Below, piece after piece: positions 48,788 to 60,786 of a stretch of 64,000 nucleotides of DNA. Position numbers and translations under genes: made by a program. This DNA comes from Ascarosepion bandense. Lineage: Eukaryota > Mollusca > Cephalopoda > Sepiida > Sepiidae. The stretch spans positions 3,994,001-4,058,000 of the forward strand of contig JBBBDQ010000310.1 of NCBI GenBank assembly GCA_037127315.1, written 5' to 3'. The notes beneath the pieces were generated by a model. That model did not search any database, had not been told where the DNA came from, and saw only the letters and a list, made by a program, of their open reading frames with translations. Numbering within the stretch: position 1 is the stretch's first letter; each line of letters starts with the position of its first letter.

Positions 48788-48905
48788 AAGGATTAATTCA
48801 AAGATGTTGAATGGCCATTTCGATATGAAGATCCCCACGGAGGACAACACATCACCTCAGCAACAGAAAAATCCTTTCAGTGTATCAAGGCAGCAGATAA
48901 TTTTC

Positions 48906-49816
48906 TAAATATATACTGTTAAATATAACAGACAATGAATATCTATTATATCTAATCATGAGCTGTTCTAAACATCATATTTTGGCTTTAATTTCAGGTG
49001 AAAATAAAGACAAAAACTGTCCAACATTTGGATTTTTTTTTTATTATGCTGGTTCTAAGTTTTCAGCTCACATAAGCCATCTTCAGACAACCACACAACT
49101 AAATCCTCTACAGAAAACCAATGTAGCGTATCAATTTACATGCCGGTTCAGAGATTGTATCTCTGGTACTAATAATAAACCCACTACATATATTGCTTTT
49201 ACTACAACCACACTCTCCCATAGAGTTACCTGTCACCTTTCTGATCAGGGTTCAATTAAACATTTCTTAAAAAAACATAGCCATTTAGGTAATATTAGAC
49301 AGATTTTAGTTGATAACACAATAATGTTCACTCATACACAAAGTAAAAAGAACCTTCAAATATTGGAGGTCATCTATATTAAATCAAAACAACCTACACT
49401 TAATAAAATCACATTTCAATCCTTGTCACAACACATTACATTGCATTCAGACATATGGTTCTGTTAACATTTTGGTCTCTCATGTGGTGTGATGTCATAG
49501 AACCACATTACAAATTTACAAACTGCATCTGCTATTTGGTGACTGTTATTGTTGCATAGTAATATTTTATGCCAACACAGGATAAAATCATCTTTGATGG
49601 TGGATGTCTTTATGCTAACATTTCTGTAATCTCTCTGAAGATGGCTCATGTGAGCCAAAAGCTTAAAACCAGCATAATAAAAATATCCAAATGTTGGACA
49701 ATTTTTGTCTTTATTTTCACCTGAAATTAAAGCCAAAATCCGATGTTTAGAACAGTTCATAATTAAACATAATAGACATTCATTGTTTGTTATATTTAAC
49801 AGCATATATTTACAAA
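48906..49816 (+). mobile_element. Penelope-like element fragment with long terminal inverted repeats
   Basis: Inverted arms of about 190 bp (48906-49095 and 49622-49816), roughly 90% identical (shared: GAACTGTTCTAAACATC-like, TTTGGCTTTAATTTCAGGTG, AAAATAAAGACAAAAA.TGTC, CCAACATTTGGAT) enclose a GIY-YIG coding region. The whole lies between (TA)n at 48730-48781 and 49825-49861. Each arm contains a CTGAAGA + hairpin + (G)AAA motif resembling a hammerhead: minus strand 49086 downward, plus strand 49635 upward. Confidence 0.7.
49085..49467 (+). pseudogene. PLE GIY-YIG endonuclease domain
   Basis: The frame is open from 48958, but the conserved part starts at LNPLQKTNVAYQFTCRFRDC (49105). This has the PLE cysteine pair (TCRFRDC) and a Y.F version of the GIY motif. 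TTYIAFTTTTLSHRVTCHLS (YIG altered to YIA; Arg conserved) and LQILEVIYIKSKQPTLNK follow, then a stop at 49465. The RT domain is missing upstream: the left inverted repeat begins directly before the endonuclease. The upstream 40 codons lie in the repeat and are probably not part of the ancestral protein. Confidence 0.75.
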
Positions 49817-49819
49817 ATG

Positions 49820-49824
<5 letters not shown>

Positions 49825-49880
<56 letters not shown>

Positions 49881-49895
49881 GTGTATGTGTGTGTG

Positions 49896-49933
<38 letters not shown>
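49825..49933. repeat. (TA)n-(CA)n-(GT)n-(TA)n-(CA)n compound microsatellite
   Basis: TA 49825-49861, CA 49863-49880, GT 49881-49896, TA 49897-49914, CA 49915-49933. The central CA/GT part is itself palindromic. Confidence 0.95.
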
Positions 49934-50011
49934 AACATATATGAATTTTTATCTGTTTAATATTATTATTTTTTAATGGATACTAGTATTTCAGAGTAAA
50001 TTCTGTTTATT

Positions 50012-50017
<6 letters not shown>

Positions 50018-50064
<47 letters not shown>
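50018..50064. repeat. (TA)n microsatellite
   Basis: About 46 bp of TA, adjoining the SINE below. Confidence 0.95.
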
Positions 50065-50067
<3 letters not shown>

Positions 50068-50074
50068 TTAAACA

Positions 50075-50190
50075 GTACATAATTTCCAGTGGCCTTAATC
50101 ATTTGGAAAATATTGGCAGCAATCGAACTGTGTACTCCCAACACCAGGAAGATGCCATCTTTAGATCAGATGTGTCTTACCAATCAAACA
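50075..50190 (-). mobile_element. tRNA-derived SINE head, minus strand
   Basis: Minus strand: GATTGGTAAGACACATCTGA (box A) and GTACACAGTTCGATTGCTGC (box B) about 45 nt apart, then TTTTCCAAATGATTAAGGCC. Flanking 49934-49972 and 50357-50394 share ACATAT.TGAATTTTTAT and TGTTTAATATTAT, a possible direct repeat. Confidence 0.5.
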
Positions 50191-50399
50191 CGAAAGATTT
50201 TGTTGCAGACAAGATTCAATCTAACCTGTATATATATTCTCCTTATTTCTTTTATCAGACGATTAATATCTGCTTAGATTGTATCAAATGTAAACAAACT
50301 CAACCAAAGACAGCATTATGGAATTATAAGAGAATTTACAAAACTGGCATTAGCTGACATATTTGAATTTTTATTTGTTTAATATTATGATGTTTCTAT

Positions 50400-52088
50400 A
50401 AGTGATCATACAGGAACTCGTGTTTCAATGTGATGTGGATATAAGCCTTCAGCAAGCCAAGTTCACATTCTGGCTTATTTGCTGCATTAATTTTCACACT
50501 AATGTCCTTTGGAAATGGATAAATCAATTTCTTTTTCCTACAAATATGGGTTAAACAGCAGCATAAACTGTAATCTATAGCCTTAGGAAGTAACCAGTCT
50601 AAAAGAAAAGGAAACTGAATTCCAAACTGTAATGATGACCGGAAACCACTTCACTATCTTTCATATGAAGTCATAGCCCATGTGTACCTACATCCTAAAG
50701 AAACATGGCATTTAAAAATTCAGGGACACCCCCATTACCTGCTATTTTTTTAAAGGAATAAATGAGAGAAAAAGTACAAATACCTTATTAGGTGATTGAT
50801 TATTTTAAATACAGTATTATATCTATAGGGCATTGGTGTAATGCACATTTCTAATGTTTCCAGTGAGATTTTTTTAATCAATATTCTACCAAATTATGCA
50901 AAATTAATAATTACATAATTAACTGAGAGTTTATTATGTTGGATGATAGCTTCAACCATTTTTCAGTAAGTTTTTCATGTTCAATAATTGAGATGGTAAA
51001 TCTAGTATCTCAATGTTATTATCTTCAATGTAGACTTTTAACTGCAGTCTGTCTGAAGTGATCATGCAAATCACATAAATGTCAATGACTCAAATTAGCT
51101 TTGAAAGGGTTTTTATCAAATTTTCAACAATTTAGGCATCATAACAAAACTTATGTTAAATTTTTACTTAGTTTCAGCATGTTTTATCAAAGTTATTGGA
51201 TTTATTATAAAAATTAGTTAAAAGTTATACAAATTGAACTAATTAGCTTAAGGCCTCTGAAATCTAATAAAAACTATTTTTTATTTTTTTCCATAATATA
51301 TGTTGAAAAATGGGTAATGGAAAGGATTTAACAAATGCTGAAAAAAAGAAAAAGTTATTGCCTAACGGAATATCTACATTAGAGCTATCAAAGGAGATTC
51401 ACAGCAAATTCAAGTTATTAAGGTTTATGTGACTTGCATAAAAACTTCAGAATGACTACAGTTTAGTGGCATATTTTGAGATGTTATATTTAAAAAAAGA
51501 AAAATGAACACAATGTTATACTGAAAAGGCAATAGTTTTCACATATTTTTGAGTGTACGATATCATAATCTTCTCTGATATTTTTAGTTAAGAATAAGGT
51601 TATTTATATAATTGCATTTGCTTAATGTCAGGTTCTGGTAATGAACTATAATGTTCTGCCTATTGTAATTACTTCTGAAATATATAATATATAATATAAT
51701 AATCCCTCAATTAATGCATTTTTGATTAGGACACTAAAATGTTTATAAACCAAAATTCGATTAATGTATATGAAATACTCAATTAGTGCAGTAAAACATT
51801 CTTTAGTCTAACCATAGTAATTATAAATTAATTTTTTTATAGTTACTGATATATACATTAGCCACACTAATCAAGAGATTCTTTATATATATATATATAT
51901 TATGTTAATATTGATAAAGCATGAAAGCTAATCTTGAGCAGTGCCCTGAAACAAAGTGAAAATAATAAAATAATATTTATCACAAAATATTTAAAAAGGA
52001 ATTTATTATCATATTTAAATTATTTATATAAAAATTTAATTTAAAAGGCATAAAAAGCATGTGTTAATTTTACATCTAACAATATAGT

Positions 52089-52128
<40 letters not shown>

Positions 52129-52385
52129 CCCTCCTCTGTGTGGGTGTTTTTATACATATGAACTGGAAGATAAAATAGTTTTGGGATATTTTATTATTTA
52201 GTTTACATTTCTGCAAAATATTACAGAAAGTTATCAAATTGAATTGAAACTAACTGATATATTTTTTTAATTTATTTGTTTGAACACTATTTTTAATGGA
52301 TAAATTAATTTATTCATGAATATTATAAAAAAATCATGAATTTGTGTATTTATATGGCTTAATTCAATCTTGTCTAACCACAAAA
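50400..52385. other. AT-rich non-coding stretch
   Basis: No gene or recognised repeat apart from (TA)n at about 51884-51901 and 52093-52122. Confidence 0.5.
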
Positions 52386-52389
52386 ATCT

Positions 52390-52590
52390 TTCATGGTCAA
52401 GTGATTAAAACCTTCTCCTTGGTCTGTAGGAGTCACGGGTTCGATTCCTGCTGGAGGATGCATATTTTCCTAACAAGATTTCTTAAATATTTAGGCTGGT
52501 AGATATATATAAATATATGGTTTAATTATAAAAAAACAGAGTATCTACTCAAATACAAGTATCCTTTAAAAATAATGTTCAAATAAATAA
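52390..52590 (+). mobile_element. tRNA-derived SINE, family C, best copy
   Basis: TCATGGTCAAGTGATTAAAA is the box A region. CACGGGTTCGATTCCTGCTG contains a perfect box B (GGTTCGATTCC). The body AACAAGATTTCTTAAATATT and tail GTATCTACTCAAATACAAGT recur in the weaker copies at 23855 and 24945. The head resembles a leucine/serine-type tRNA but lacks a proper acceptor stem, so it is not a tRNA gene. Confidence 0.65.
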
Positions 52591-52796
52591 ATTAAAAATA
52601 TGTTGGTTAATTCCAATTCCATTTTGTAACTTTCCATAACATTTTATAGAATATATATGTTGAGATACATGGTAAGATAGGTAAATTGTCAATGTTTTAT
52701 ATTTTTTATTTTGCATATGAGCATTGTTTTTGTTTTGTCGAGTGCACAGTATTGTTAGGTCAGTTGAGCAGCGTCTGTGAGAAAAAATGCACCATG

Positions 52797-53398
52797 ATGC
52801 AATTCACTACACAGGAAATTTGGAAACGACATGTGGTACTGCTTGGCATTCATGCTGGAAGCTCCAAAATGAACATTTCAGAGTTTTTGGTGTGTCAACT
52901 TAAAGAGAGTGCAGAGGGTTCAGAAAGAGTGGGATGAAATATCCAGTCAACATTATGATGCTTGGAGTGACCACTAATGATGGCAATACTATGTCTCCAT
53001 TCATCTTCCCATAGGACCTCAGACTCAACATGAAGACCTACATCAAGTGCCTTGAGTTAAGTTAAGAGAGTGGACTGCTGGAAAACCCTATATCTGGAAA
53101 CAGGACTCTGCACCATGCCACACAAGCAAGAGAACCCAGTCATGGCTGTCAGTTTCTGCAATTACACCACCCCTGGCCACCTAACTCTTCAGACTGCATG
53201 CAACACTCTTGATTATTATGTGTGGAGCACAGTCGAGTGACAGACAAACAATAGTTCTTGTAATACTAAAGATGAACTGCAGTCAAGGATTACGGCAGCA
53301 TTCACCAACTGAAGCCAGGAGACCATCCAGAAAAGTTGCAGGAGATTCTGAAAGGTCTGGAGGCTGTCATTGAAGCCAATGAAAATTTTATTGAATAA
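52797..53398 (+). pseudogene. Tc1/mariner-superfamily transposase, internally deleted
   Basis: The N-terminus MQFTTQEIWKRHVVLLGIHA ends a helix-turn-helix region. It jumps near 52934 directly to YPVNIMMLGVTTNDGNTMSP, so about 100-130 residues, including the first catalytic D segment, are missing relative to related transposases as I remember them. Then FIFP, LRLNMKTYIKCLE, QDSAPCHTSKRTQSWL-like residues with the second D (frameshifted; IWKQDSAPCHTSK), NSSDCMQHS.DYYVWSTVE for the third acidic region, TKDELQSRITAAFTN, and a final ANENFIE then stop at 53396. Several stops and frameshifts. Candidate 3' terminal repeat at 53476-53511. Confidence 0.7.
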
Positions 53399-53475
53399 AT
53401 TTTTTCTTTATTATTTCAAGATATTTTTGAATAATATATCTGTTAAAATGAGATGTCAGTGTTATTTTCATTTTA

Positions 53476-53511
53476 GGGTAATTTAGATGACACTTTCTCC
53501 ATCACACCCTG
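53476..53511 (+). repeat. candidate 3' terminal repeat of the transposon
   Basis: The minus strand from 53511 reads CAGGGTGTGATGGAGAAAGT and is followed outside by TA, as expected for a Tc1/mariner end. No matching 5' repeat was found. Confidence 0.45.
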
Positions 53512-53606
53512 TATATATGCATACACACACATATATGTATATTGTACAGATGGCTGATATCTGCAATGCCAAATATTGTAAGTAATATTAAATAATGTCA
53601 ATTTAT

Positions 53607-53620
53607 GCACACACACACAC

Positions 53621-53664
<44 letters not shown>
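53607..53664. repeat. (CA)n-(GT)n palindromic microsatellite
   Basis: CA at 53607-53620 then GT at 53624-53660. Confidence 0.95.
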
Positions 53665-53666
<2 letters not shown>

Positions 53667-53669
53667 TGA

Positions 53670-54229
53670 TCATCAAGCACTTTCCTGAAAATAATGATAG
53701 CTATAACATCCTGTAGGTATAAATGTACTAAGATATTCGAGATAATACTGGCAAGATTGACAGTACGATATACTAGATTTACAAAGAATGCTTGTTGAAA
53801 TTGCATATACCTGGGAATGCCCTCTCACTTCCTTCTTAGAGTTCTGGCAGGTAAAATTTCAAGGGCTCTATTTCTAATGCCAAAGCTATTATGCAAGTTG
53901 AGAGCAATAATCAAAGCTCATGAAACCTGACATTCTTTTGCATCCTTGGGATAAAAGGTTTAATAAAAAAAAGACTGATGAGAAGTAGAGACTCTTTGTA
54001 AATGCACAAATGTTTTAATAGGAATGAAGCCATACATGTTTGTAAAGGTTTTTATATTTTTTTATTTTTATAAATCCACAATTTTTTCATCTTTTCTCTA
54101 TTTTAAAAAAATGTTTGATATTATTTGGAAATATCAACAAATAGAGAAATATTCCCACCTTACAAAATAGCTGAGAAAAGCAGTGTGAAGACTTATTTCA
54201 ATCAATTCTATGTACATATTTTGTGTGCG

Positions 54230-54294
<65 letters not shown>

Positions 54295-56798
54295 TACAGA
54301 TCATGACTAAAGTAGTACATTTTTAAAAATTAAACTTGTGTAAATAGAAAATGTGCATAACATGCATGCACACACACAATTTAAGATTGTATTAGGCAGT
54401 TAAATGATTTTTGCAAAAAAATTGATATTAACCAATCAACATTTGTATAACTTTCAGGAAATACTTGTATTCATATGATAAATATACCATATATATCTCA
54501 GTTTATAATATTTGATTGTAATTCCAATATTTACAATAACTTATTTGATGGTGCAAGGTTTTATTAAATAATTTGATTGCTATTTATTTATATGGCATAT
54601 AATACAGTTATTGATATTTATTTTTCAATATGAGATCCATAAAGATAAAAATGGTTCATAAGATATAATCTCAAAAGGGAGACAGGATATTTTAAAGACA
54701 TTGAACAATGGGAATGAAATATTTGAAGATATTTGAGAAAGGTTATAAGCATAACAAGCGAGAAAAATGGATTGACTACCAAGAAAATATTTGAAGAAGC
54801 TGGTATTAACAATGTAAACAAATAAAAAAGAAGCAGAATATTAAGACAATAAAGAAAACAACTAATATGTTTAAATAAACATTACAAAGAGAAATGTTTA
54901 AGTTGGGTGAAGAAGTAGATGAAAACTTCAATAATAATTTGGGTGCTTCATGGGAATAGTCAACCAACAAGCCTTAGAAGATAACAGCTAAGGAGAGGTA
55001 AAATAATTTTTTTCAGTTAGTATTGTAGGCAAGAAACTATTGATCTCATTAAAGTTGATTACTGTGGTAAGATAAATGCAGAAAGTTATTTTAAGTTCTT
55101 GGACTAAATTCTTTTTAGTGTAGTGTAGATTACAACAAAGAAGCTTTAATCTAAAAAGTATATTTTTACAATCACTACTCTTTCACTCTTTGTAGAGTTG
55201 GTTATTATAAAAAAGAATTACAAAGACACTTGAATCTTTCTAGATTTGTAGTTAATCATTAAGTGAATGGAAAACATCATTTCAGCAAAGATGAATAGGA
55301 AACAAAAGTTGCTTTAAGTAATTTAAATCTGAAACAGAAAATTTCTTTTTAAAAAATCAATGAATAAAAGGTTGATGAATGCTATAGAATATCAAGAAGC
55401 TACTATCAACATGAAAAATAATAAAAAATAATAATTTTTTATGGTATATGGGATATTTTATCAGTCAAATATATTTCTTTGGTTGATATGTTTTAGATTT
55501 ATTTATTGACAGTATTTTCTTTTTATTTTGCATAATAAAATAAGATGTTCTACTAAAACAAGTTAAAATCAATATTTTTAATAAGTGTAGATATAAGCTG
55601 AACTTGTATGATATATAAGTGTTCCTTATAAAATAGTATCGACAGACCATGGATTTGAACTCTGAAATAGATATTTGGATAATATCTCTGTGTGTATATT
55701 TTTCTTGGGAAGAGCTAAGAAAGAGAACAAGAAAGGAATAAGCACTAGGGGTGGCCAGGAGAGATACGGGAGAGGCGAAACACAAGGCATTCATGAAATG
55801 ACATTGAACAATATGATAACAATCAGACATAGACCAGATGAGAGGCTTGCCTTGCAAAGGGGAAAGAACTCTGTTTCTTTCTTCCTTGCTTGTTTCTTTC
55901 TCTCCCTTTCTCTCTCAGGGAAGCGATAAGGAGCAACTGAAAATTGAATTGTCGGTTGTTTCCGAAAAAGACCATCCACGTAAGGATGGAAATTATAATT
56001 AATGCTGGCAGGTAAATGCACAGTCAACAAAATCTTGTCTCCAAACCTCCAGATCGGCAGACATCGGTACAAAATCATAAGCAGGTGATTTAACCCAGAC
56101 ACACAAAATTGGCATTAGACTTTTATGGAGAAACATTCCGATCACTTACTGATCCACCCCATATAGAAGTGTTTTCAACAAAAAGGCAATTGATTTGAAA
56201 AACGAGTCTGAAGAAGAAGAGAAGAAAGAAAAGACCTGCTCGAAACGTGTTGGAGTTAAAACACAAAAAATCCTCTCTCCCATGCTAACATGCATGTCCA
56301 CCATTTCTAAGCAGAAACCCAAGGGAAGGTGAGTATAAAGACTGTATTATCTCTTACAACAAATAGACATAGAAGCAGCAAGTAATTTGTGGACACTGAA
56401 AGAAGTTAGATTGTATTTTCTTATTCTATTTTTTTCTCTATCTCTCTCTTGCTGTACAAAGAGTTATAATCATTAGTCCATTATAGTGTTCACTACTGTC
56501 TTGTTACCTCTTTTTTGTTATTGTCTGTTTCCTTTATTTCTGTATTGTGCACCCAACCCTCTCTTGATTTCAGCTGTTGAGGAGGGCAGACGACTGCCCT
56601 ACCCCTCAAGTCCTTAACTTGCTCTGAGATCAGAAATCACAAAGTGGCAGGTGAAGTGAGGGATTTTGACAGATCATTGACATCTTCGATCATCTGGGGA
56701 CGAAACAGAAACTAACAGCTACAGACTCAGGTTCAACTAACTTACAGCCAGTTAATGTACACAACAGACGTACATGCAAGTCTGAGACTGGGAGGTGA

Positions 56799-56861
<63 letters not shown>

Positions 56862-57085
56862 ATTATCCTGAAGATTTTACCAACATTAGTTGATTCATAT
56901 AATTTTATTATGTAAACAGTTATTTACATAATAAAAGAAATGGGTACATAAAAATATAAAAATACAAAAACTGTAGAACACAAAAACTAAAATAGAAGAA
57001 TGGAAAATGTGCTCTTGGAAAGGATGTATAAAATCTAGAGAGAATAGACATAATGAAAAAAGAGAAAATACTAGAGACAGAATGA
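53670..57085. other. non-coding stretch with microsatellites
   Basis: TA/CA at 54235-54294 and CA/TA at 56799-56858. 55640-56798 is less AT-rich and may be an unrecognised repeat. It includes GAGTCTGAAGAAGAAGAG and CTGCTCGAAACGTGTTGGAG, words common near PLE ends, but no protein was found. Confidence 0.45.
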
Positions 57086-57089
57086 ATAA

Positions 57090-57790
57090 TTGATGAGTGT
57101 AATACACTACATTAAGATAATGACAGATTCAAAAAGAAAACTGAAAGAACTAGATGGTCTTTTAAAGCAGGAAGAAAGACTAACCATTATCTGCAAGAAG
57201 ACAGAATGTATGATTGTCAGCATAAGAGACAATCCAAGAAGCAAGTTAGATGTTCAAATAAAACAATTTAATCCAGCAGGTATGAAAAAGAGTAGTGTGG
57301 TAACAGGCAATGGCAAGTGTGTCACAGAAATTTAAAGACACATTGGAAGAACAATAAATATGTTTTAAATACAGAATAAGATATTAAAAAGTCAGAAAAT
57401 CTCCTTAGAAAAATACTAAAAATTGCTGGACTGCGAATTTCTAATAAAGAAGGAAATGTTAAATAATTTTCTCACAGATGAAAAAGAGACTTGAAGCAAC
57501 ATAGATGCGATCATGGGCATTGGAAATACTCTGAACAAAACATGTGATCAGCAAAAAAAAGTTCAAGTAGAACGACACAGAAAAAGAGGGCTGAAATTTT
57601 GAAGAAACATTATGAAAAAAAAAACAGCTTAAAAAAAAATTTAACACTTACAGGGCATACTGGAGCAAAAAAATCACTGCAAATAACTTGACAAGCATGA
57701 GCAAGGGAATGGCAGAACAAAGACCAAAAAGAGAGACAAGAGCTACTTAGAAAAACAAAAGACAGAAAGTCATGAAGAGCCATGATCAAC
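57090..57790 (+). pseudogene. old RTE-like RT relic, plus strand
   Basis: Reads DSKRKLKELDGLLKQEERLT, ICKKTECMIVSIRDNPRSKL (compare KKTECMVISKRYNPKCQIQV of copies 1 and 2), KSSVVTGNGKCVTEI, then a degraded C-terminus with AGAARE/RTKTKKRDKSYL-like residues to about 57790, where (TA)n starts. Many stops. Confidence 0.6.
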
Positions 57791-57796
57791 AGCAAA

Positions 57797-57844
<48 letters not shown>
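57797..57844. repeat. (TA)n microsatellite
   Basis: About 47 bp of TA at the 3' end of the RTE relic. Confidence 0.95.
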
Positions 57845-57847
<3 letters not shown>

Positions 57848-58042
57848 TGTACAATATGTATATTCATAAATATGTACATGTTCTTAAATAGGCATGCACA
57901 AACAGACTTGAGAGAGAGAGAGATACAAAAATAGGAGAGAGAGAAAGAAGTAATAATGTAAAACTAATCATTGTTAATATCACACCGGAATTGAAGTTGT
58001 CCTTGGCTTTTCCTGAGGGAAATGGAGGAGGAGTAAAGGAAA

Positions 58043-58097
<55 letters not shown>

Positions 58098-59372
58098 CAC
58101 AGAATATATACAAGTGCTTAAATACATGTGTATGTGTGTGTGCGTGTGACACTAGGCATATTTTGTTTTGAATATTATAAAAGCAATAATATTATATGTC
58201 ATAATACACACACAGCTATTTCTCACTCTTTTCCGATATTCCTGCCTATACAAGATAGAAATTATATATATAAGTAATTAATGATATTAATTCATAATTT
58301 TTAAATCGATTTAAATGGTTTTAAATAGAAACATATTTATGAATAATATATATTGTGGATACAATGTTGGAAAAAACTTGTTATTTACTACTACTATAAA
58401 AAGATTTAAATATTTTAACTCATGAGATAAAGAAATTGTTTCTGCTGCTCACAGTTAGGCATCAAATCAAGTGATTATAATTCTAAAATTTGCTAAGTAT
58501 ACCAACAATGATTGACATAATCTCCCTAATCTTCAAGAAAAAATGGAAATCATTAAATACATGAGTAGTAACATATTATTGAACCAGAGGCATAAAACCA
58601 CAGTAAACTGCAAAAACATGAAAGAACTAACTTTACAATCATGCTAAAACTACAAAACCTAAAGTTAGGATCTCTAGAAATGATAAATGTTTATAGTATT
58701 AACAACACTTTTATCTCAAATTTTACCTTTATTTCATACTACAAACTGTGATCTAATTAAAGTTTTATATAAAAAAGAGGTTAAATATAAAAAAATAGAT
58801 TAATTATAAAAACTAAGTTTAAATACAAAAACATTTGTAGTCATATAATTTACTAATATAGATTTGTTTACCAAACAGCAATTCCTATACCCACTTTATC
58901 TCACCTACTCCTACTCCTCCCCACCCCATATACATTTCCTTATTTTTTCCTTTTGTTAAACCCAAAAGACTGACCATAAATGCTGTAAAGGACCATACCT
59001 TATCTTCTAATGCTAAATCTGTCTATAAAATTTTCAACATGTCCATTAATCACCTATATCCCCTACCTCTTCCCACTTTTTGTTCAAATTCTGACAACTT
59101 ACAACTTTTGTTTCCTTTTTCCTACCCCACCTACCTTTCACACACAATTCACCAAATATAATATAAAGAATTTCCATTTTCTTTTCACACTACCTGATGA
59201 GACATTGTCCTTTCAATGTTGTAACAAAATGTATACTTTGTAGGAGATGATAATTTGTACATGTTCTAAATTATAATTTATAATAAATATTCATAGCTCT
59301 ATTTTATATCAAGCACTGTTTTAAATTAATGTTTTGAACGTTGTCAATTTTTTCTTTGTTCCTTATTCACTT

Positions 59373-59374
<2 letters not shown>
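57845..59374. other. non-coding stretch
   Basis: TA/TG microsatellite 58042-58096. A pyrimidine-rich plus-strand block at 58860-59250 (CCTACTCCTACTCCTCCCC) contains CTGATGAGACATTG...CAATGTTG near 59193. It resembles PLE end sequences but is not a proper hammerhead. No gene. Confidence 0.45.
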
Positions 59375-59415
<41 letters not shown>

Positions 59416-59445
59416 ATAAAATCTTTTAGATATTCTACAATTTCA

Positions 59446-59491
59446 TGGGTAATACGTATTTCACCACTGACCTTGCAGCTCGTCAGACACA
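59446..59491 (-). ncRNA. hammerhead ribozyme motif, minus strand (left arm)
   Basis: On the minus strand: stem I TGTGT (59491-59487) against ACCCA (59450-59446), one mismatch. CTGACGA (59486-59480; position 7 is free in the consensus). Stem II GCTGC/GTGGT with three G-U pairs and a 7-nt loop. GAAA (59462-59459), then palindromic stem III ATACGTAT, U17 and cleavage before ACCCA. Core intact, stem II weak. Confidence 0.65.
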
Positions 59492-59838
59492 AATGATACA
59501 ACAGTTAATCTTCAAAATATTCCAGAAAATCATTCTACATAGATGCTCATGTGTCCATATTGAGAATAGACATTTGTAATGATAATCTACAAAAAACAAT
59601 TCCTCGCTCTTTTTTCTAATTATAATATTATTATTATTTAGTGTTAAAATTTTTTTTATATGTATTCATTATTATTATTATTTTATTAATATTATTTAAG
59701 ATCCTTTTTCTTTTTTAATATTATTATTATTAGTGTTTAAATTTTTTTGATATATATATTTATTATTATTTTTATTATTTATTACTATTATTTAAGATAT
59801 TTTTTAAGATTGTATTTTAATATTTTATTTATCTTCTT

Positions 59839-60385
59839 ATTAAGTGTTAATTATTTTAACTATATTTATAATATATTACTACTAGTGGTTATATTTTAAT
59901 TTGTATTAAAAAGTATGATTTACAATTCATTTTTTACTGTAAATATATCCCATTGTAGGTATAACTTAATTTAATGTTAAATTTCCATGTCATATTTTTC
60001 TAAGAAAGCAGATAATTGTAATAAATGCTAGTGTCAATCTAAGACGTTTATTTTAACTTCCTTTCTATCTATACTGTTCGTTCTCCTATTTCTTTTCTTT
60101 TTTCCGTTTATCATTTTTCTATTTTTTCTTTATTTAATTATAATTTTTGTTTTCTTTTATAAGTTTTAATTATTTTAACTGTATTTATAATATAATACTA
60201 ATAGTGGTTATATTTTAATTTGAATTATACATTATGATTTACAATTTATTTTTTACTGTAAATATTTCCCATTATATTTAAAACTAAATTTTAATGTTCA
60301 ATTTCCATGTCATGTTTTGCTAAGAAAGCAGATGGGTTGCAATAGACGCTGTGTCAATCTATGACGTTAACTTTAATTTCTCTGT
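59839..60385. repeat. two tandem units of about 320 bp
   Basis: The unit starts AATTATTTTAACT.TATTTATA and recurs with offset about 319 (59850 and 60169). GTGGTTATATTTTAATTTG, ATGATTTACAATT and CTAAGAAAGCAGAT are shared at corresponding positions. Confidence 0.85.
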
Positions 60386-60608
60386 ATACTGTTCGTTCTC
60401 TTTCCATTTATATTTCATTTCTTTTTCTTCTTTTCATTTATCAATTACCTATATCTTCCTTTCTTTTCTCTCTTTGGGTTTTTTTTGAATGAGCAAGGAA
60501 TTGTTTTTTGTAGATTACTGTTACAAATGTCTATTCTCAATATGGACACATGAGTGTCTGTGTGTAATGATTTTCTGGAATATTTTAAAGATTAACTGTT
60601 GTATCATT

Positions 60609-60654
60609 TGTGTCTGACGAGCTGCAAGGTCAGCGGCGAAATAAGTATTACCCA
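60609..60654 (+). ncRNA. hammerhead ribozyme motif, plus strand (right arm)
   Basis: Stem I TGTGT (60609-60613) with ACCCA (60650-60654), one mismatch. CTGACGA 60614-60620. Stem II GCTGC (60621-60625) with GCGGC (60633-60637), 7-nt loop AAGGTCA. GAAA 60638-60641. Stem III ATAAGTAT (the palindrome is broken by C to A). Cleavage expected after 60649. Confidence 0.7.
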
Positions 60655-60786
60655 TGAAATTGTAGAATATCTAAAACTTTTTCTAAATTATATTACTCTG
60701 TTAAATTAAATAAGCAAATTTAACATTGATTTCTTTTGAGTTCGTCTCTATTGGAATTTACCTGACTAACATACCAAGTATTCTAC

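Noticed and set aside
48572..49944. ORFs of 65-156 codons rich in Tyr-Ile and His-Thr
   Set aside because: They are translations of (TA)n and (CA)n microsatellites or of inverted-repeat arms.
52400..52472. tRNA gene candidate with perfect box B (GGTTCGATTCC)
   Set aside because: Acceptor and anticodon stems do not form, and a SINE body shared with other copies follows, so it is a tRNA-derived SINE.
56208..56260. CTGAAGA ... CGAAACG, hammerhead-like words
   Set aside because: Stem II does not pair (A-rich 26-nt spacer) and stem I has no partner.
59190..59235. CTGATGAG + stem (ACATTG/CAATGT) resembling a hammerhead
   Set aside because: No GAAA follows the stem (the sequence is GTAACAAAATG), and the gap is wrong. 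At best it is a decayed relative.
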